From Aphelenchoides besseyi (Eukaryota > Nematoda > Chromadorea > Rhabditida > Aphelenchoididae): a stretch of DNA of 64,000 nucleotides. The notes under the pieces are model-generated. The model did no database searches. It was not told the origin of the DNA and saw nothing but the letters and a program-made list of their open reading frames with translations. A program made the translations under genes and the position numbers. Positions within the stretch are counted from its first letter, which is position 1, and each line of letters begins with the position of its first letter. Location of the stretch: the NCBI GenBank assembly GCA_024699855.1, contig JAMPIQ010000001.1, forward strand, positions 558,001 through 622,000, given 5' to 3'. Shown one piece after another: positions 1 through 11,327 of the stretch.

Positions 1-2009
1 TAACAAGGTCAACGGTAACCATTAGCTGATTTCGAAAGTCCGATTCCACGGACTGTGAAGTGTCAACAACGAAAACTACATCAACTTTACACTCCGCACT
101 TTTGTTCCTTTTCGCAAATTGATCCCCTGGTGAACGTCGCAACTCTTTGGGGGTTTCAAACACCTCCGAATTACTAGTAGTAAAATCAAGTAGTTCGTCT
201 TCGACTGTCGAATCAACAATTGACGTTGTAGTTGAGGTTTCAGTCGAAAAACTAGTTGACGTGCTTTCATTTTCTTCGACCCCCGATCCCTCAACTTCGT
301 TCAAATGCGTAGCAACAGATGGCATTTTGATTTTATCAATATGCGGTTGGTTGATGGATGTGTGAGTAGAGATTGGAAGGAATGGCTCATTAGGTGGAAG
401 CTGGGTGCTCGCTTTTGGGTCTGTCGACAGACAGTTCGCGATGAACGAAGATACAACCTTCGGAAGCCTGAAATTGTGGAAATGAAAAATAGAAAACATT
501 TCGTTTTAACTGTTTGTCTCGACTTCCAATAAAAATTCGATTCATTTGTCCGTTGGCGTAAAGACGAAGTTCCGAGAAATTGAGATCACTGGACGTCGAT
601 CCAACGAAAACATTCACTTTTGCCTCTTGTAACTCATTAGCCACCTTTCGTACTAAATCCCAATAATCTTGTCCTAAAACAAAAGCATTTGATCACATTA
701 ACAACCGTTTCTTTCTACCATGACCATCAGAAATAAGAACCAAAATACGTACGACTTCAGCTTTTGGTTGTGAACCCCATTCTCGTAATGCCAATTCGAC
801 AGCGTCGGTGATTCGAGTTTGACGTCCGGTGAATTGAATGTTTGCCTAACAACAAATGAGTTGTTGTAATCTCGCCGTCAACATTGTCACTAAAGACTCA
901 CAATTTTTTTTAACAGTTCTGATTTGGACGCTTTTTCGCGTCTTGGTACCACGACATGAGGTTCCTCATTGAACTCCAACACCTCAACATTAACTTTTCG
1001 TCCAACTAAGCTTTCCGGCTCAATATTCTTAACCAAGTCGTAAGCCAGCTGTCGTTCTCGATCGTAGGTTGTTCGCAACGATCCACTAGTGTCCAATAAA
1101 ATTGCAAGTTCAATCTAAACGCACTTCTAAGATCTTGTTGTAAACGCTCGGTTCCACCTCAGTAACCTCTTTGCATTCAGAGCTTAAAGCAACAGATGGC
1201 GAAACACTTCGAATTCCAAAAGCACGAGGACCGTGAGTTGGAATACCGTTTGGTTGTAAATCCTCCAAACATGCGTTAATGGAAGCGTCCACACTACTCA
1301 GAAATTCTGGCAAATCGTCAAGATTCTTATACATTGCAGTATAACCATCGGGAGTCTTGATGTTTGATGTCTCACTAGTGACTGCAAACAAAGTTGCATT
1401 TAAAGTCGTGAGTTGATCACTAAAATCGAATGCGATTATGACGACCATCTAAGCGGCTGTTTACATTGCACTGACAACATCTCCGACCAAATCATTGCTC
1501 ACACGTCCACTGTCCGCCAACAGAACGATCGTTGAAGCGCCATCGATTCCGCTCAATCGAATTTGTTTGGCAGCTTCGTTCAAAGCTCGTGCTCTCGAAA
1601 CTTGTGCTCCTCGTGGATTCAAACTTGCAATTTGTCCAATTACCTACGATCATTGATTTCAAATTTTGGGTAATATAAACCTGATCCGATTTAGTTGACG
1701 ATGGAGTTGAGAGTCCTGTTAAGGGAACGGCGTTACGATGAAAAGCGATTAAACCAAAATTCAAGATCCTACCACGGCTAACTAAATTTCCCATTAAACT
1801 ATCGATCACATGTACACTCAACCATTATCAATATGATGCAAAATCTCAATCAGCCGTGATTGAACTTGTCGAAACTCCGTAACGTTGTTGATTGTCAAGT
1901 CGACGAGCGTCATCACTTGAATTGGAACGTTGCATCGTTGATTGCCAATTACCGCCGCGCTCATCACCAAAGCACATCCCATCAGAAGCAAGAACCGTAG
2001 AATCCACAT
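1..2009 (-). CDS. Secreted protein with at least three tandem vWA domains (3' end outside window)
   Basis: The start at 2009 gives an N-terminal signal peptide. Three von Willebrand factor A domains follow, each introduced by a cysteine. The first has a degenerate metal site (LVDLTINN). The second carries DTSGS (around 1085) and the third DTSQS (around 35-50), the DxSxS part of the MIDAS motif that binds a divalent cation in ligand recognition. A Ser/Thr/Glu-rich linker (about 110-330) precedes the third domain. The frame requires several GT-AG introns of 38-52 nt, for example about 1792-1832, 1633-1670 and 1451-1489. The gene runs off the left edge inside domain three. vWA arrays are typical of matrix and cuticle-associated proteins, so an extracellular adhesion role is inferred. 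Domain assignment is firm; exon ends are approximate and the exact family is not identified. Confidence 0.8.
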
Positions 2010-3287
2010 TTTCGAATGATCGCAACAACTTCAATTTGACTGCAACATAAGAAAACAAAGTTCAATGGCCGACAAATACAACGCCCTAAATCGGCATACA
2101 AATTAGTTTCAAGATCAAAAGCTCGAAGAAAAAACAGATCAATCGAAATCGCCAAAAACACACAACGATCATCTTGTTAGATCACCTGTACGAGTGAAAG
2201 AAAACCGGTTGTCTGAAGACGACAAAAAGACGTCTGGATGAGTCGGAACATAAAAGTGGACATTCAGAAAAAAGGTTTTGGCTCATTGAGTCGATTGTCA
2301 TTTCTGAGACTAAACAAGTGTAAATTAACAGCAACGAGATCCGTTTCCTGATTCCGTTCGGGTAATCGGACGGAAAGCCGAGTCCGTACGGTCGAGTTGG
2401 GAAGCCATGCTTGTCGCTCCATTGTCGAAACGTTTGTTGTTATGTAATTGCTAATAAGAGGCTATTTCCATCGATGACTACGAAAGTAGAAAAAGCGCGG
2501 CTATTCCCGTTCGACTTGTTGACGTGAGTTCTCTTGACCGATTCGACGGCTTCTTGTTTCCTCGGACCTCGCAAACATGCGCAACCGAAAAACGTCGTAA
2601 ATTCGTCGAAGATCAAAGCCGCTGTTCGAACGAATTAGCCCCAAAAATCGACGATTCAACAACTCCAACTCACAGACGTTGAAAAAGTTTGTCTCGGTTG
2701 ACAAAAGTTGACAGATGAGAAGAGAGAAATGAGCATATAATTGCTCTTCGACTAATCCACCATCGAGCCGATCGAACCTCCAGATTCTTGAACGAGTTAT
2801 GATCGACTTCGGCGTCTGATCAGTCGGCGTGGATTTCCGGCTTCCGGAGGCGGCAATTTATAATAAACGCCAATCGTCGTTTCTGTTTTTCTTCTCATCC
2901 GCTTTTTTAAGCGTAAGACATAAGTTTGTGACATTCATTAGAAATAACCTTGAACACGATTAATGCGCTTGAAAGCGAAAGCGACACTAATTGCGTTTAA
3001 GACGGAACGTTGCTTGACATCTGCCACTCTCGAACATGCGAATGTGATTTCTGACTCAACTTTCCGACTACCGTAGAATTTCACAGATGATCGGAACCGA
3101 TCAGAACACAAAAACTTTGCTGTGAAAACAGTTCTGTTTAAAAATCTCATCTATGCTTATTGACGATCATAAATGAAAAGAAGAAGTTGAGAGCCGACAT
3201 CTCGTGTGAACACTTGACTCCTCGGAACCGAACATTTCAGAGTTAAAGTTTGGATTTCTCAGTTGTCTGTTTCATTTCGATTCCAAG
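2010..3287. other. Intergenic, shared by two divergent genes
   Basis: This 1.28-kb stretch lies between the starts of the minus-strand vWA gene and the plus-strand dehydrogenase. Only short non-homologous open frames occur. It presumably holds both promoters; I see no clear TATA box, repeat or RNA gene. Confidence 0.5.
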
Positions 3288-4173
3288 ATGCATATGAAAC
3301 AAAAAGTCGCTCTAGTCACAAACATCGCATCTACGGGTGTCGCTTTGTCGATTGGCCAGCGATTAGGTGCAACCGGTGCTCGTCTCATTCTAACGGATCC
3401 GAACGAAAAAAGCCTGCGAACTATTGTGTCAAATTTGAAAAATGTTGGAATCAAAGCTTCTGGAGTTGCAGTCGATCTCTCAAAAACCGATCAGCGGAAA
3501 ACGTGCTTTGAGAAGGTGAGTGAAAGGATAAAAATTTGAATTCTTGATGTTTAGATCCAAGAGAAAACAGATAGACTCGACGTCGTTATACCTTGTGTTC
3601 TGGCGAATACAATACGAGGAGACATAATCGAAGTAAGCAAAATGCAACTGGACGAGGTAACTGGTCTGCAACCGACAATGAAGTATAATTACTAATTTTC
3701 AGTGCTATCATCAGAATTTGACGTCTCCATTCAGAGTGTGTCAATCAGCGATCCCTCTGCTCAAGAAATCAGCGTAAGTAAGAGCTTTTTCATTTCAATT
3801 TACTTTTGACTTTAGTGATGGATCTATAGTGTTTGTAATTTCATTCGCCGGATACACATGTTTCGCTGACATTGGTCTCTATTCCGCAACACAAACCGCG
3901 GCGCTTGGAATGGTGAAGGCTATGGCTCAGAGTTTGGCAAAAGACAAGATACGAGTGAATTCGGTTGTTCACGGAATGTTGTCGGACGACGGTGCCAACG
4001 GAATGTGGAATCAAAACGACCAGAACATTAACAACGGACTTGCCAATCTGATCCCAATTGGTCGGGTTGGAAAGGGCTCGGATTGTGCGCCGTTAGTCGA
4101 GTTTTTGGCTTCCGCAAAATACATCACTGGCGAGAACACGTGTGTGACCGGCGGCATCAACGTTCGCTTATAA
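3288..4173 (+). CDS. DHRS4-like short-chain dehydrogenase/reductase, probably catalytically dead
   Basis: Four exons (3288-3515, 3555-3656, 3703-3773, 3816-4173) give 252 residues, the usual SDR length. Similarity to the peroxisomal carbonyl reductase DHRS4 is clearest at the C-terminus (KYITGENTCVTGG and a final VRL resembling the SRL peroxisomal signal). The family's key residues are eroded. The Rossmann TGxxxGxG motif reads VTNIASTGVALSIG, the NNAG motif is lost (IPCVLAN), and the catalytic YxxxK reads YSATQ, with Gln in place of the essential Lys. The catalytic Ser (VISFAG) remains. The reading frame and splice sites are intact, so this is not an obvious pseudogene. A structural or ligand-sensing role is possible. 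A poly(A) signal AATAAA lies near 4227. XPNPEP3 follows 183 bp downstream on the same strand. Confidence 0.85.
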
Positions 4174-4335
4174 CGGTCAAGATTTTGTGTTGCATTGTAC
4201 ATTTTTGTTAGGTTTGTATTTAATAGAAAATAAACTGGTTTTTCTTGTGTAATTCGATTCATCATCAGAATTCTCCGAATTTTGGGCTCCTACTTACCCT
4301 TGAATTTCAAACCAACATCCAATGCTAATGATTAA

Positions 4336-4348
4336 CTTCTCTGTTTAG
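4336..4348 (+). promoter_or_regulatory. Candidate trans-splice (or 5' UTR) acceptor for XPNPEP3
   Basis: A pyrimidine-rich tract ending in AG (cttctctgtttag) lies 8 nt before the ATG at 4357 and 163 nt after the upstream stop. In nematodes this geometry is typical of spliced-leader addition to a downstream operon gene. It could also be the end of an ordinary 5' UTR intron. Confidence 0.4.
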
Positions 4349-4356
4349 TTGATCCG

Positions 4357-5880
4357 ATGAATCGGGCTTCTTCACTGTTTACGGGTCGCCTATGTCTACC
4401 ACCGCCTATTCATCCGTCGGAGTTCGCGAATCGACGTCATAAACTGATCGAGATCTTGAAGTCGCAATGCAAGTCGCCGGTGGTTTTGATACGAGGAAAC
4501 TTAACAATCTACTCGTCACCTGATGTTCCTTACAACTTTCGGCAATGCAGTCACTTTCGTTACTTGACCAATTGCAATGAGCCGAAATCCGTTTTCGTTC
4601 AAACTGAAAACCGATCAACCTTGTTTGTTTACAAGAAAACTGACAATGAAATTGTCTGGGAGTGAGTTAAAAGCGTTAGTCACGAGTTGAAGTCGAAGTT
4701 TAGAGGTCCACAGAAGTCGATAGAACTAATCAAAACCGAAGGAGCATTTGATGAGGTTTTGCCGTTAACTGAACTTCCAGCGTATTTGGCGTCGCAGTTA
4801 AGGAACGGTCGAACGTTGGCCGGAGACAACCGACGATTCGACGAAGTGATTGTTCAGGAGTTGGTTAATCAGTTTTCCGGTCATCGAATTGACGTTCTCA
4901 AGTCAATCGATCAACTTCGTTGGATCAAATCGAACGCCGAAATCGATCATATGCGTTGTGCCGCAAAAATTGGAAGCGAAGCATTAAACGCCGTAATGCA
5001 ACAAGCTCGTGGGATCGCGGACGAATCGACAATTGTTGGATTGTTGGAATACGAAATGAGACGTCGTGGAGCTGATTGTACGGTAATTCGACTTTACAAC
5101 TATCGAAGTCAGTTCCTGTTCCAGGCATATCCGTCGGTTGTTGGGGGTGGAGATCGATGCAATACGATTCATTATATCGATGCCAACAACTCGTTCGATC
5201 AAGACGACAGCGTACTAATCGATGCCGGTGCTTTCTTTCGCGGTTATTGTTCGGATATTACGCGTTGTTTTCCGATTTCCGGTCGTTTCTCATCAGCTCA
5301 ACGTGAACTCTACGAAGCTTTATATTCGGTTCAAGAAGAATGCTTGGATTTTGCTCGCAATATACGACCATTGACGTTGTACGATCTTTATATGCATATG
5401 GTCGGAGTGATGGCCGAGACGTTAGGTTCGATGTCTTTCTTCAGCGGTGAAATGAACTCTAATGAGCTGATTAAAGTAAGATAAAAATGAAGTATTTAGC
5501 TCTTTGTTTAGGAGACCGAAAATCTCTGTCCACACCACGTCTCTCATTATCTCGGTTGTGATGTTCACGACTCGCCTACGGTCATTCGAACGGTTTCACT
5601 GGAAGTATAGTCAAGGATAAGTATCGGAACTGATCTTTTGTATTTTCAGAATTCTGTTGTGATTACTGTAGAACCAGGCAAGCGTTTAATAGCATTCATT
5701 ACGTCAATTTAATTTCTAGGTCTCTACGTCACAAAGAACAATAAGCGTGTGAAGCCAGAATTTCGTGGGATTGGTTTTCGAATTGAAGACGACGTTCTAA
5801 TTACAGAACATGGGATCGAAGTTCTGAGTGCGTCATGTGTCAAAAATAGAAAAGACATTGAGGCGGTTATGAGTCAGTAG
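4357..5880 (+). CDS. XPNPEP3: Xaa-Pro aminopeptidase 3 (mitochondrial, M24B)
   Basis: Five exons (4357-4661, 4704-5475, 5512-5604, 5650-5677, 5720-5880) give 452 residues, near the ~500 of human XPNPEP3. The enzyme removes N-terminal residues before proline and, like yeast Icp55, trims imported mitochondrial proteins. The N-terminal AMP_N domain and the C-terminal pita-bread fold are both present. All five expected metal ligands are visible: Asp in VLIDAG, Asp in CSDITR, His in HHVSHYLG, Glu in VEPG and Glu in RIEDD. The intron after exon 4 starts with GC (CCAG|GCAAGC) rather than GT. The first ~20 residues (basic, hydroxylated) could be a mitochondrial presequence. The upstream SDR may share a transcript. 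The 3' end lies 69 bp from the end of the convergent ZP gene. Confidence 0.92.
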
Positions 5881-5949
5881 ACGACATTTTAGAATCGTTT
5901 ATTAGGCTTTTCAATAAACTATACAAATTATTAAGATTGTTATTAGGGT

Positions 5950-7679
5950 TTAGTAGAACAGCAGTTGTTTTTTGGGCATGAAATACGTTTTGTAGCACGA
6001 AACAGCGAAAATGATTGCAAATGAGAATCCGATGAAGAAACCAATTGGTATTAGTGGAAGATACGATTTCGAAACGCAAAGTCGACCAACATCTAATTGC
6101 CGTCTTTCATCCTGATCGATTACAAACAACATTTCTGAAGCAAGATCTAACTCCATGGGTGTCGGATTGTGCGTGAGTGCACGACGATCTCGATTCTTCA
6201 ACGACGTGACATTTTCCGGCGCATCGTCGAGAATCGAAGCAACTGCCTTGTCATTCCACAGTTCATCTTTCTCATTGATTTCTTCTGCTTCGGCTGTTCG
6301 TTCACATTTTGGCGGCTAAAAGGCGGCGGAATTTGTGACAACTCCCTTGTTTCTTACCGTAACCCCATCACACATTCCCATCTGTTTTTGACACAATCGT
6401 ATTTGACACGTGAAATAGAGTTGATTTGAATCAGCGTATTTGAATGCTAAATCCCCAGTAAACTGAAAGCTATTTCAACTGAAATACCTTGACTCATGGC
6501 ATGTGCTCGCATCTGCAAAGATCGGCTGAATAAGTTGAATGGTGTAAACTGATGTTTCTTGTTTTAACTTGACGCTTCCAGATCAATTTCTATAGCTGAT
6601 GTTTCAAATTCACTTACCAAATTCTTGTCGTAAACGATGTCATCGAGTAAGGAGGAGTCGGAAGTACATCTGCAATCGAAATGCTAATTGACGGAAATCT
6701 ACGTAATTTAGTACCCATTTTCGTCGATAACCAAATGTTGTTCTCCATCACCATCAGTTACAAAACTAAAATGTAAAGCTAAATTGCACTAACCCACTAA
6801 ACTGACCATTTTTTTACCAACATTCCCATTGCGCTTGTTGGCGAACAGCTCCAAATGTGATACACTGATTCTCCTAAGAATTTGACAATCTTCTCTTATA
6901 CAATAGTAACCATACCAACATTAACAAAATTTAGAATAGGTCCGTTCAAACTAATTGAGTGGTTAGATTTGGTAGGAAACTTTGAATTACCTTCCTCGTA
7001 CTTCGTAGTTACACGTTGGTATGCCCATTGAATCTGACAACTCCATAGTTGGTATTGCGCTAAATCGCCGAATAAAAGGCTTCTTTAGTTACTACAGACC
7101 TGACTTCTATCGAATTTGTAACCACTTCTTCAGGTTCCTGATAGAAACAACGAATAGAGAAAGCGCCTAAATAAACAAAAGCGTACAGGATAGCAAAAGT
7201 ACAATATTACGGTCATTCTTTGTAATAAAACCACTTTTATGAAAGGACACGACTATGGTTAATGCAAAGTTCACACCTCTTGGATTTGTCTGAAAGCTCA
7301 TCTTCCGTTTAGCATTCAAGTAGATTTACCGTCCGCAGTCGTTGCATACCGCACTTTCCCAACGCTAAAGCATACGATTTGGTGGAGTTCGTGGAATACG
7401 ATTGACGACATTGTGAGTCTTTTGCTCGACCCTTGAATTTTATTTGTCAATCATTTCTCGATTGCTCACATACCTTAACATAGATGTTGCCTTCAAACGG
7501 CTTCTTTGTAATGATGTCTAAGGCTATGTTGTTTTCAGCGCATTGCACTTGTGGAGTCCCTAAATCAAATGTTGGCTGAATAAAACCTTCTCGTTACCAA
7601 TGATATGATTGTCCATATCGTAGGCATTCGTTGGTTCAATAAGCCATGAGAGCAAAAACAACCAGTTCAACAGATGCAT
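5950..7679 (-). CDS. ZP-domain transmembrane protein, cuticlin type
   Basis: About ten exons separated by ~40-nt introns were read on the minus strand from ATG 7679 to stop 5950-5952. The order is: a signal peptide ending about residue 19; a zona pellucida domain starting at VQCAENNIALDI, with cuticlin-like motifs KKPFEGNIYVKG, GVNFALTIVVSFH, IPTCNYEVRG, DENGCTSD and KYADSNQLYFTCQI; a linker; and one transmembrane helix near the C-terminus (PLIPIGFFIGFSFAIIFAV) with a short cytoplasmic tail. Nematode cuticlins polymerise through their ZP domains in cuticle and alae after cleavage of the ectodomain. No clear RXXR cleavage site was pinned down. The family call is strong; small exons between 6480 and 6900 are less certain. 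Confidence 0.85.
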
Positions 7680-8620
7680 CACAACAAACAGAATTGTGCG
7701 GAGATTTTAGTTCTGATTCAAATTCCCATCGCATTGATGTCGCCAATGAGGATGTCAATTAAGAGATCCGATCGGATTTTTGGACCTCAATCTCTTTGCG
7801 TATCGTTGAATATGAAGGTCAGAACAAATACTGAAAGGGTCGGGAGAAGTTGTGCGTCTAATATTCGACTCTTCTTTTAATTACTCTCAACATGACACGC
7901 TGACCTTAGTAGGCGTTGTGGATTAAGGTCAGTGTTACGAGGGTTTGTGAATTGCGAGGATAATTGAACTCAATTGTTCGAACACAAACATTTTCACAGC
8001 AATTGCCACAGGACCGATTACACGACCGTTTTCGTGATTCTTAACATTTCGCCAGCGGTTTTCCGAAAAAGACGGAAGTTCAGCACAATAAAAAATTCAC
8101 GACGAATTCGCCTTTTTTATGTGCTTGCTGCTCCGAGCGTCTTTTGCGTCCTTTTTTGGGGGGAACTCGCCGCTCGGCCATTTGTTTTCACGCGGACGGT
8201 TTTCGCGGCGTCTTCGCGAATTCCCATCCAGAAAAAGCACCTGCCAAATCGGTCGATAAAAATCATAAGCGTTGATTTCCGATGCGTGTTTCCAACAACC
8301 GAACGTGTTTAATCCCCGAGTTCTTTTTCTTATCGGCGCGCATGTTCCGCTTCAAAGCGCCGTCTCTCCACCCACGAAATTTGTGTTCTTTCCACGCAAA
8401 AACCGTTTTGTTTGCCAATTTCCCTTCCGCGCGCGCTTTTAATCGACGTTTTCGCAAAATTTGTCGGCGCATCAAATCGAATTAAAACGCCGCGCAGTGT
8501 GGACGTTCGTGTTTTCGTTCGTTCGATTTTTGTCCTCAACACGTTCGTTTGCCACGTTGACGTTTCAGACAAAAGCGGGAATGTTGGTTTGGAGTTCGTG
8601 GATCGAAGCGCTTTGAAATC
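7680..8620. other. Intergenic, divergent promoters of the ZP and FERM genes
   Basis: No homologous open frame, RNA or repeat was recognised in this 940-bp stretch. The part from 8100 to 8620 is richer in C and G, with many CG dinucleotides and homopurine runs, consistent with promoter and 5' UTR sequence of the FERM gene. Confidence 0.45.
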
Positions 8621-10724
8621 ATGACTTCAACAGCGAACACCACGTCCGGCAGCTCCAGTCACTTGAACACAACACAACGATCAAACAAGAGCTTCCTTCG
8701 CTCCGCCAGCTCGTTTCTACAGCGAATTGAAAGTCGCACGAGTTTTGGCAAAACGAAGAAGTTTGTCGTTCAAGTACACTCGCTTTCCGATGAAGAGACG
8801 ATTTGTGCCGAATTCAACGAGCATTCGCGCGGCCACGAAGTTCTCGATTATGTTTGTCGACAGTTGAACATCGCCGAAAAGTCGTACTTCGGACTGCGAT
8901 TTAATCGAGCCGACGACAACAATCATCGATATTGGTTGGACCTGAACAAGTCGCTGCACCGACAACTTCCGCGTATGTTCGAAAAGTTTTCTTTTTGATT
9001 CGTTTGATTTCTAGAAAAATCGGTTCTATGTTTCCGTGTGCGTTTCTATCCCAGTGATCCCGGATCTTCTCATATAGAAGAGATCACTAAGTGAGTTGCT
9101 ATGTCCTCCGTTTTTGCTTATTCTTTAGATACTTCATTTTCGATCAATTGAAGCGGGACCTAATACATTGTCGACTTCAATGTACGCAGGCGGAGAATAC
9201 AAAGTTGGGAGCTTTGATTTTGCAAGCAGATCGCGGCGACTATGATCCCAACAGAGATCATTCCGGCTATGTGAGCCAATTTAAACTCGTCGGAAGACAA
9301 ACTCTAAGAATTGAAGACCAGATTGCCGAAGCACATCAAGGTCTTAGGTAGCTCACAACCACTTAAACGTTTTCAAGTCATTTGTTTAGTGGATTACAAT
9401 CGAGCGAAGCAATCGGAGAATTTCTGAACATTTGTAAAGACCTTCGAACATATGGAACCGATCCGGCGAGTGTCAAAGTAAGAGGTTTAATTTCGAATTG
9501 ATGTACCAAAATGAACTTTAGTTTCATCACTCGAATACCGATGTTCTTATTGGCGCAAACTACAAACATATTCTTGTATTTGCTGCTTCTCAAGTTCTTT
9601 TTGAAATTCCGTGGAATTTTATCAACGAAAAAATCGATTTGAATAAGCGGACAGTTACCATTGGTTTAAAATCGGAGTACGCATCAAAGTTATTCGTTCC
9701 AGTTGCTGTGAGTTCAATCTTTGTAGACTTCGTAAATATTGAATCTTTAGGATGATCAGTGGTTGGAGAAGGTAAGAAAGAAAATGCAAGTCAAGATCCA
9801 AGCCTCAAGTTCTGCTTTCGCCAAGGAAGTCTGGAAGAACTTGTTGGCTCAGCAAGCGTTCTTCAACCAAGGTAAACCTTCAAATAACCTCATCCTTCAA
9901 TCTGTTCGTTTAGATTCAGCAAGCAAAGTAAAACCTCGGTTCTCAAGACCCACAATTCCGCTGTTGACTCGTGGATCAACTTTCCGATGTCCGACTGATA
10001 GAGTTGAACGTGAACTACAACGAGAACACGATGCATCCACACCACGAGAAGAATACATTCCGATTCGATATCCGCTTAAACGTCAACAGCCGCGAGATGA
10101 TTTCGAATTGACGAACGTGATTAGTGTGCCGGAAATTCGCGTGCAATCAGCGACCGTCAATTCGGATTCACCGCATGAAAATCCACCAGGAGAAGTAAGT
10201 TCCTATTCTTCAACTATTCAATCACCACATTTCAGCTAGATGACACACTTCCCGAATCAATCGACGAGTTTTATCGTTCGAGTACGCCGATTGAAGAGGA
10301 ATCGCCGCTAACTCGCAATTCCATTTCTCTACCCGTGGAGTTAACGAATGGAACTGTCGAAAAGTTCGAATTACCGGAGATAATAGAAGAAACTGAAGAA
10401 CCAATTCAAACATCACCGCCATCAAATGGAACTCTCGTGACAAATGGACATCTTTCAAATGGAAAACAAGAAGACAAGAGTGCAACGACAGTTGAATCCC
10501 AACAACTAACTCGATGTTCTGTAGCTCAACAGATTGCCGCAACAACAATCAAAATCGTTCTGTTCACGTTGATTCTCGTCTTCATTGTCGTTGCCGGAAT
10601 GGAGTTTCTTCGACAGAGCAACCCACATTATCTTCGGCACTATCGCCGTCGGCACTACGAACCGTTTCGGGCGGCGTTCTTGGCTTATTACCGACGTTAC
10701 GCACGTCACGTCGGTTTCTTCTAA
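8621..10724 (+). CDS. FERM-domain protein with C-terminal membrane segment (FRMD3/5-like)
   Basis: Eight exons (8621-8972, 9015-9090, 9129-9347, 9390-9477, 9522-9707, 9751-9871, 9914-10194, 10236-10724) give 603 residues in one frame. After a Ser/Thr-rich leader, the FERM F1 lobe starts at KFVVQVHSL, F2 holds YFIFDQLKRDLI, and F3 includes GANYKHILVF and ASSSAFAKEVWKNL. The adjacent segment has the GSTFRCPTDR signature of the FERM-adjacent region. A Pro/Glu-rich stretch follows, then one hydrophobic helix (TIKIVLFTLILVFIVVAGM) near the end and a basic, Tyr/Arg-rich tail. FRMD3 and FRMD5 share FERM plus a terminal hydrophobic segment and act at adherens junctions and cortical actin. That assignment is by domain layout and could also fit another 4.1-superfamily member. 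Confidence 0.85.
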
Positions 10725-11327
10725 TTCATTTTTACATTCCGAATTTAATCTCAAACTACAGACCGGTTTTTGTGCGTGTCTCTATCCCTCAATGTCCAAT
10801 GAATTCGAAATGTATCCCTGTTTTCTTCTCTAAATTTATTCTTTGTCACTTCTTTCACTCAACAAAACAAATCGCAAATAAATAACACAATGTCGTTGGA
10901 GATTAAATTATAGTCGTGACAATCAGGGATGGTCGTCTAGCTTCGAATACGAATGCACAGACCCTAGGTTTGACCATCAGGTGCCAGAAAACGCGAATCC
11001 AATCGATTTCACTTTCCAGAATAACAACTTCGAAATTTGGTCGTGACGACTTTAATTTGATATACCGAAAAACACAAAAAAACTCAATGCAGTTGTGTAA
11101 TTTCATTTAACGATTGACGACTGATTTTAGTGACCATAAAGACCCCACTGTCGTACAATTCTGTGGGTTGCCAAGGCGACCACTTCAGCCTTCGACGGAC
11201 TTACTACCGATTTTCTCACAAGTCCCTTTTATAGTCCCGAGTTCAAATTTGTGGTGCACATTAAAATTTTCTTGCGCAACGACCTTCGTTATGTCCAGTA
11301 AACAACGACAGTTTGAGTCTCGGTGAA
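10725..11327. other. Intergenic between FERM and DHHC genes
   Basis: The 3' UTR of the FERM gene comes first, with AAATAAATAA near 10877 as a poly(A) signal. The rest is presumed upstream sequence of the palmitoyltransferase. No conserved frame or repeat was seen. Confidence 0.45.

Noticed and set aside
10222..10548. Minus-strand ORF of 108 residues opposite the FERM gene
   Set aside because: It is a shadow of the last FERM exon, which has a clear membrane segment and tail in its own frame.
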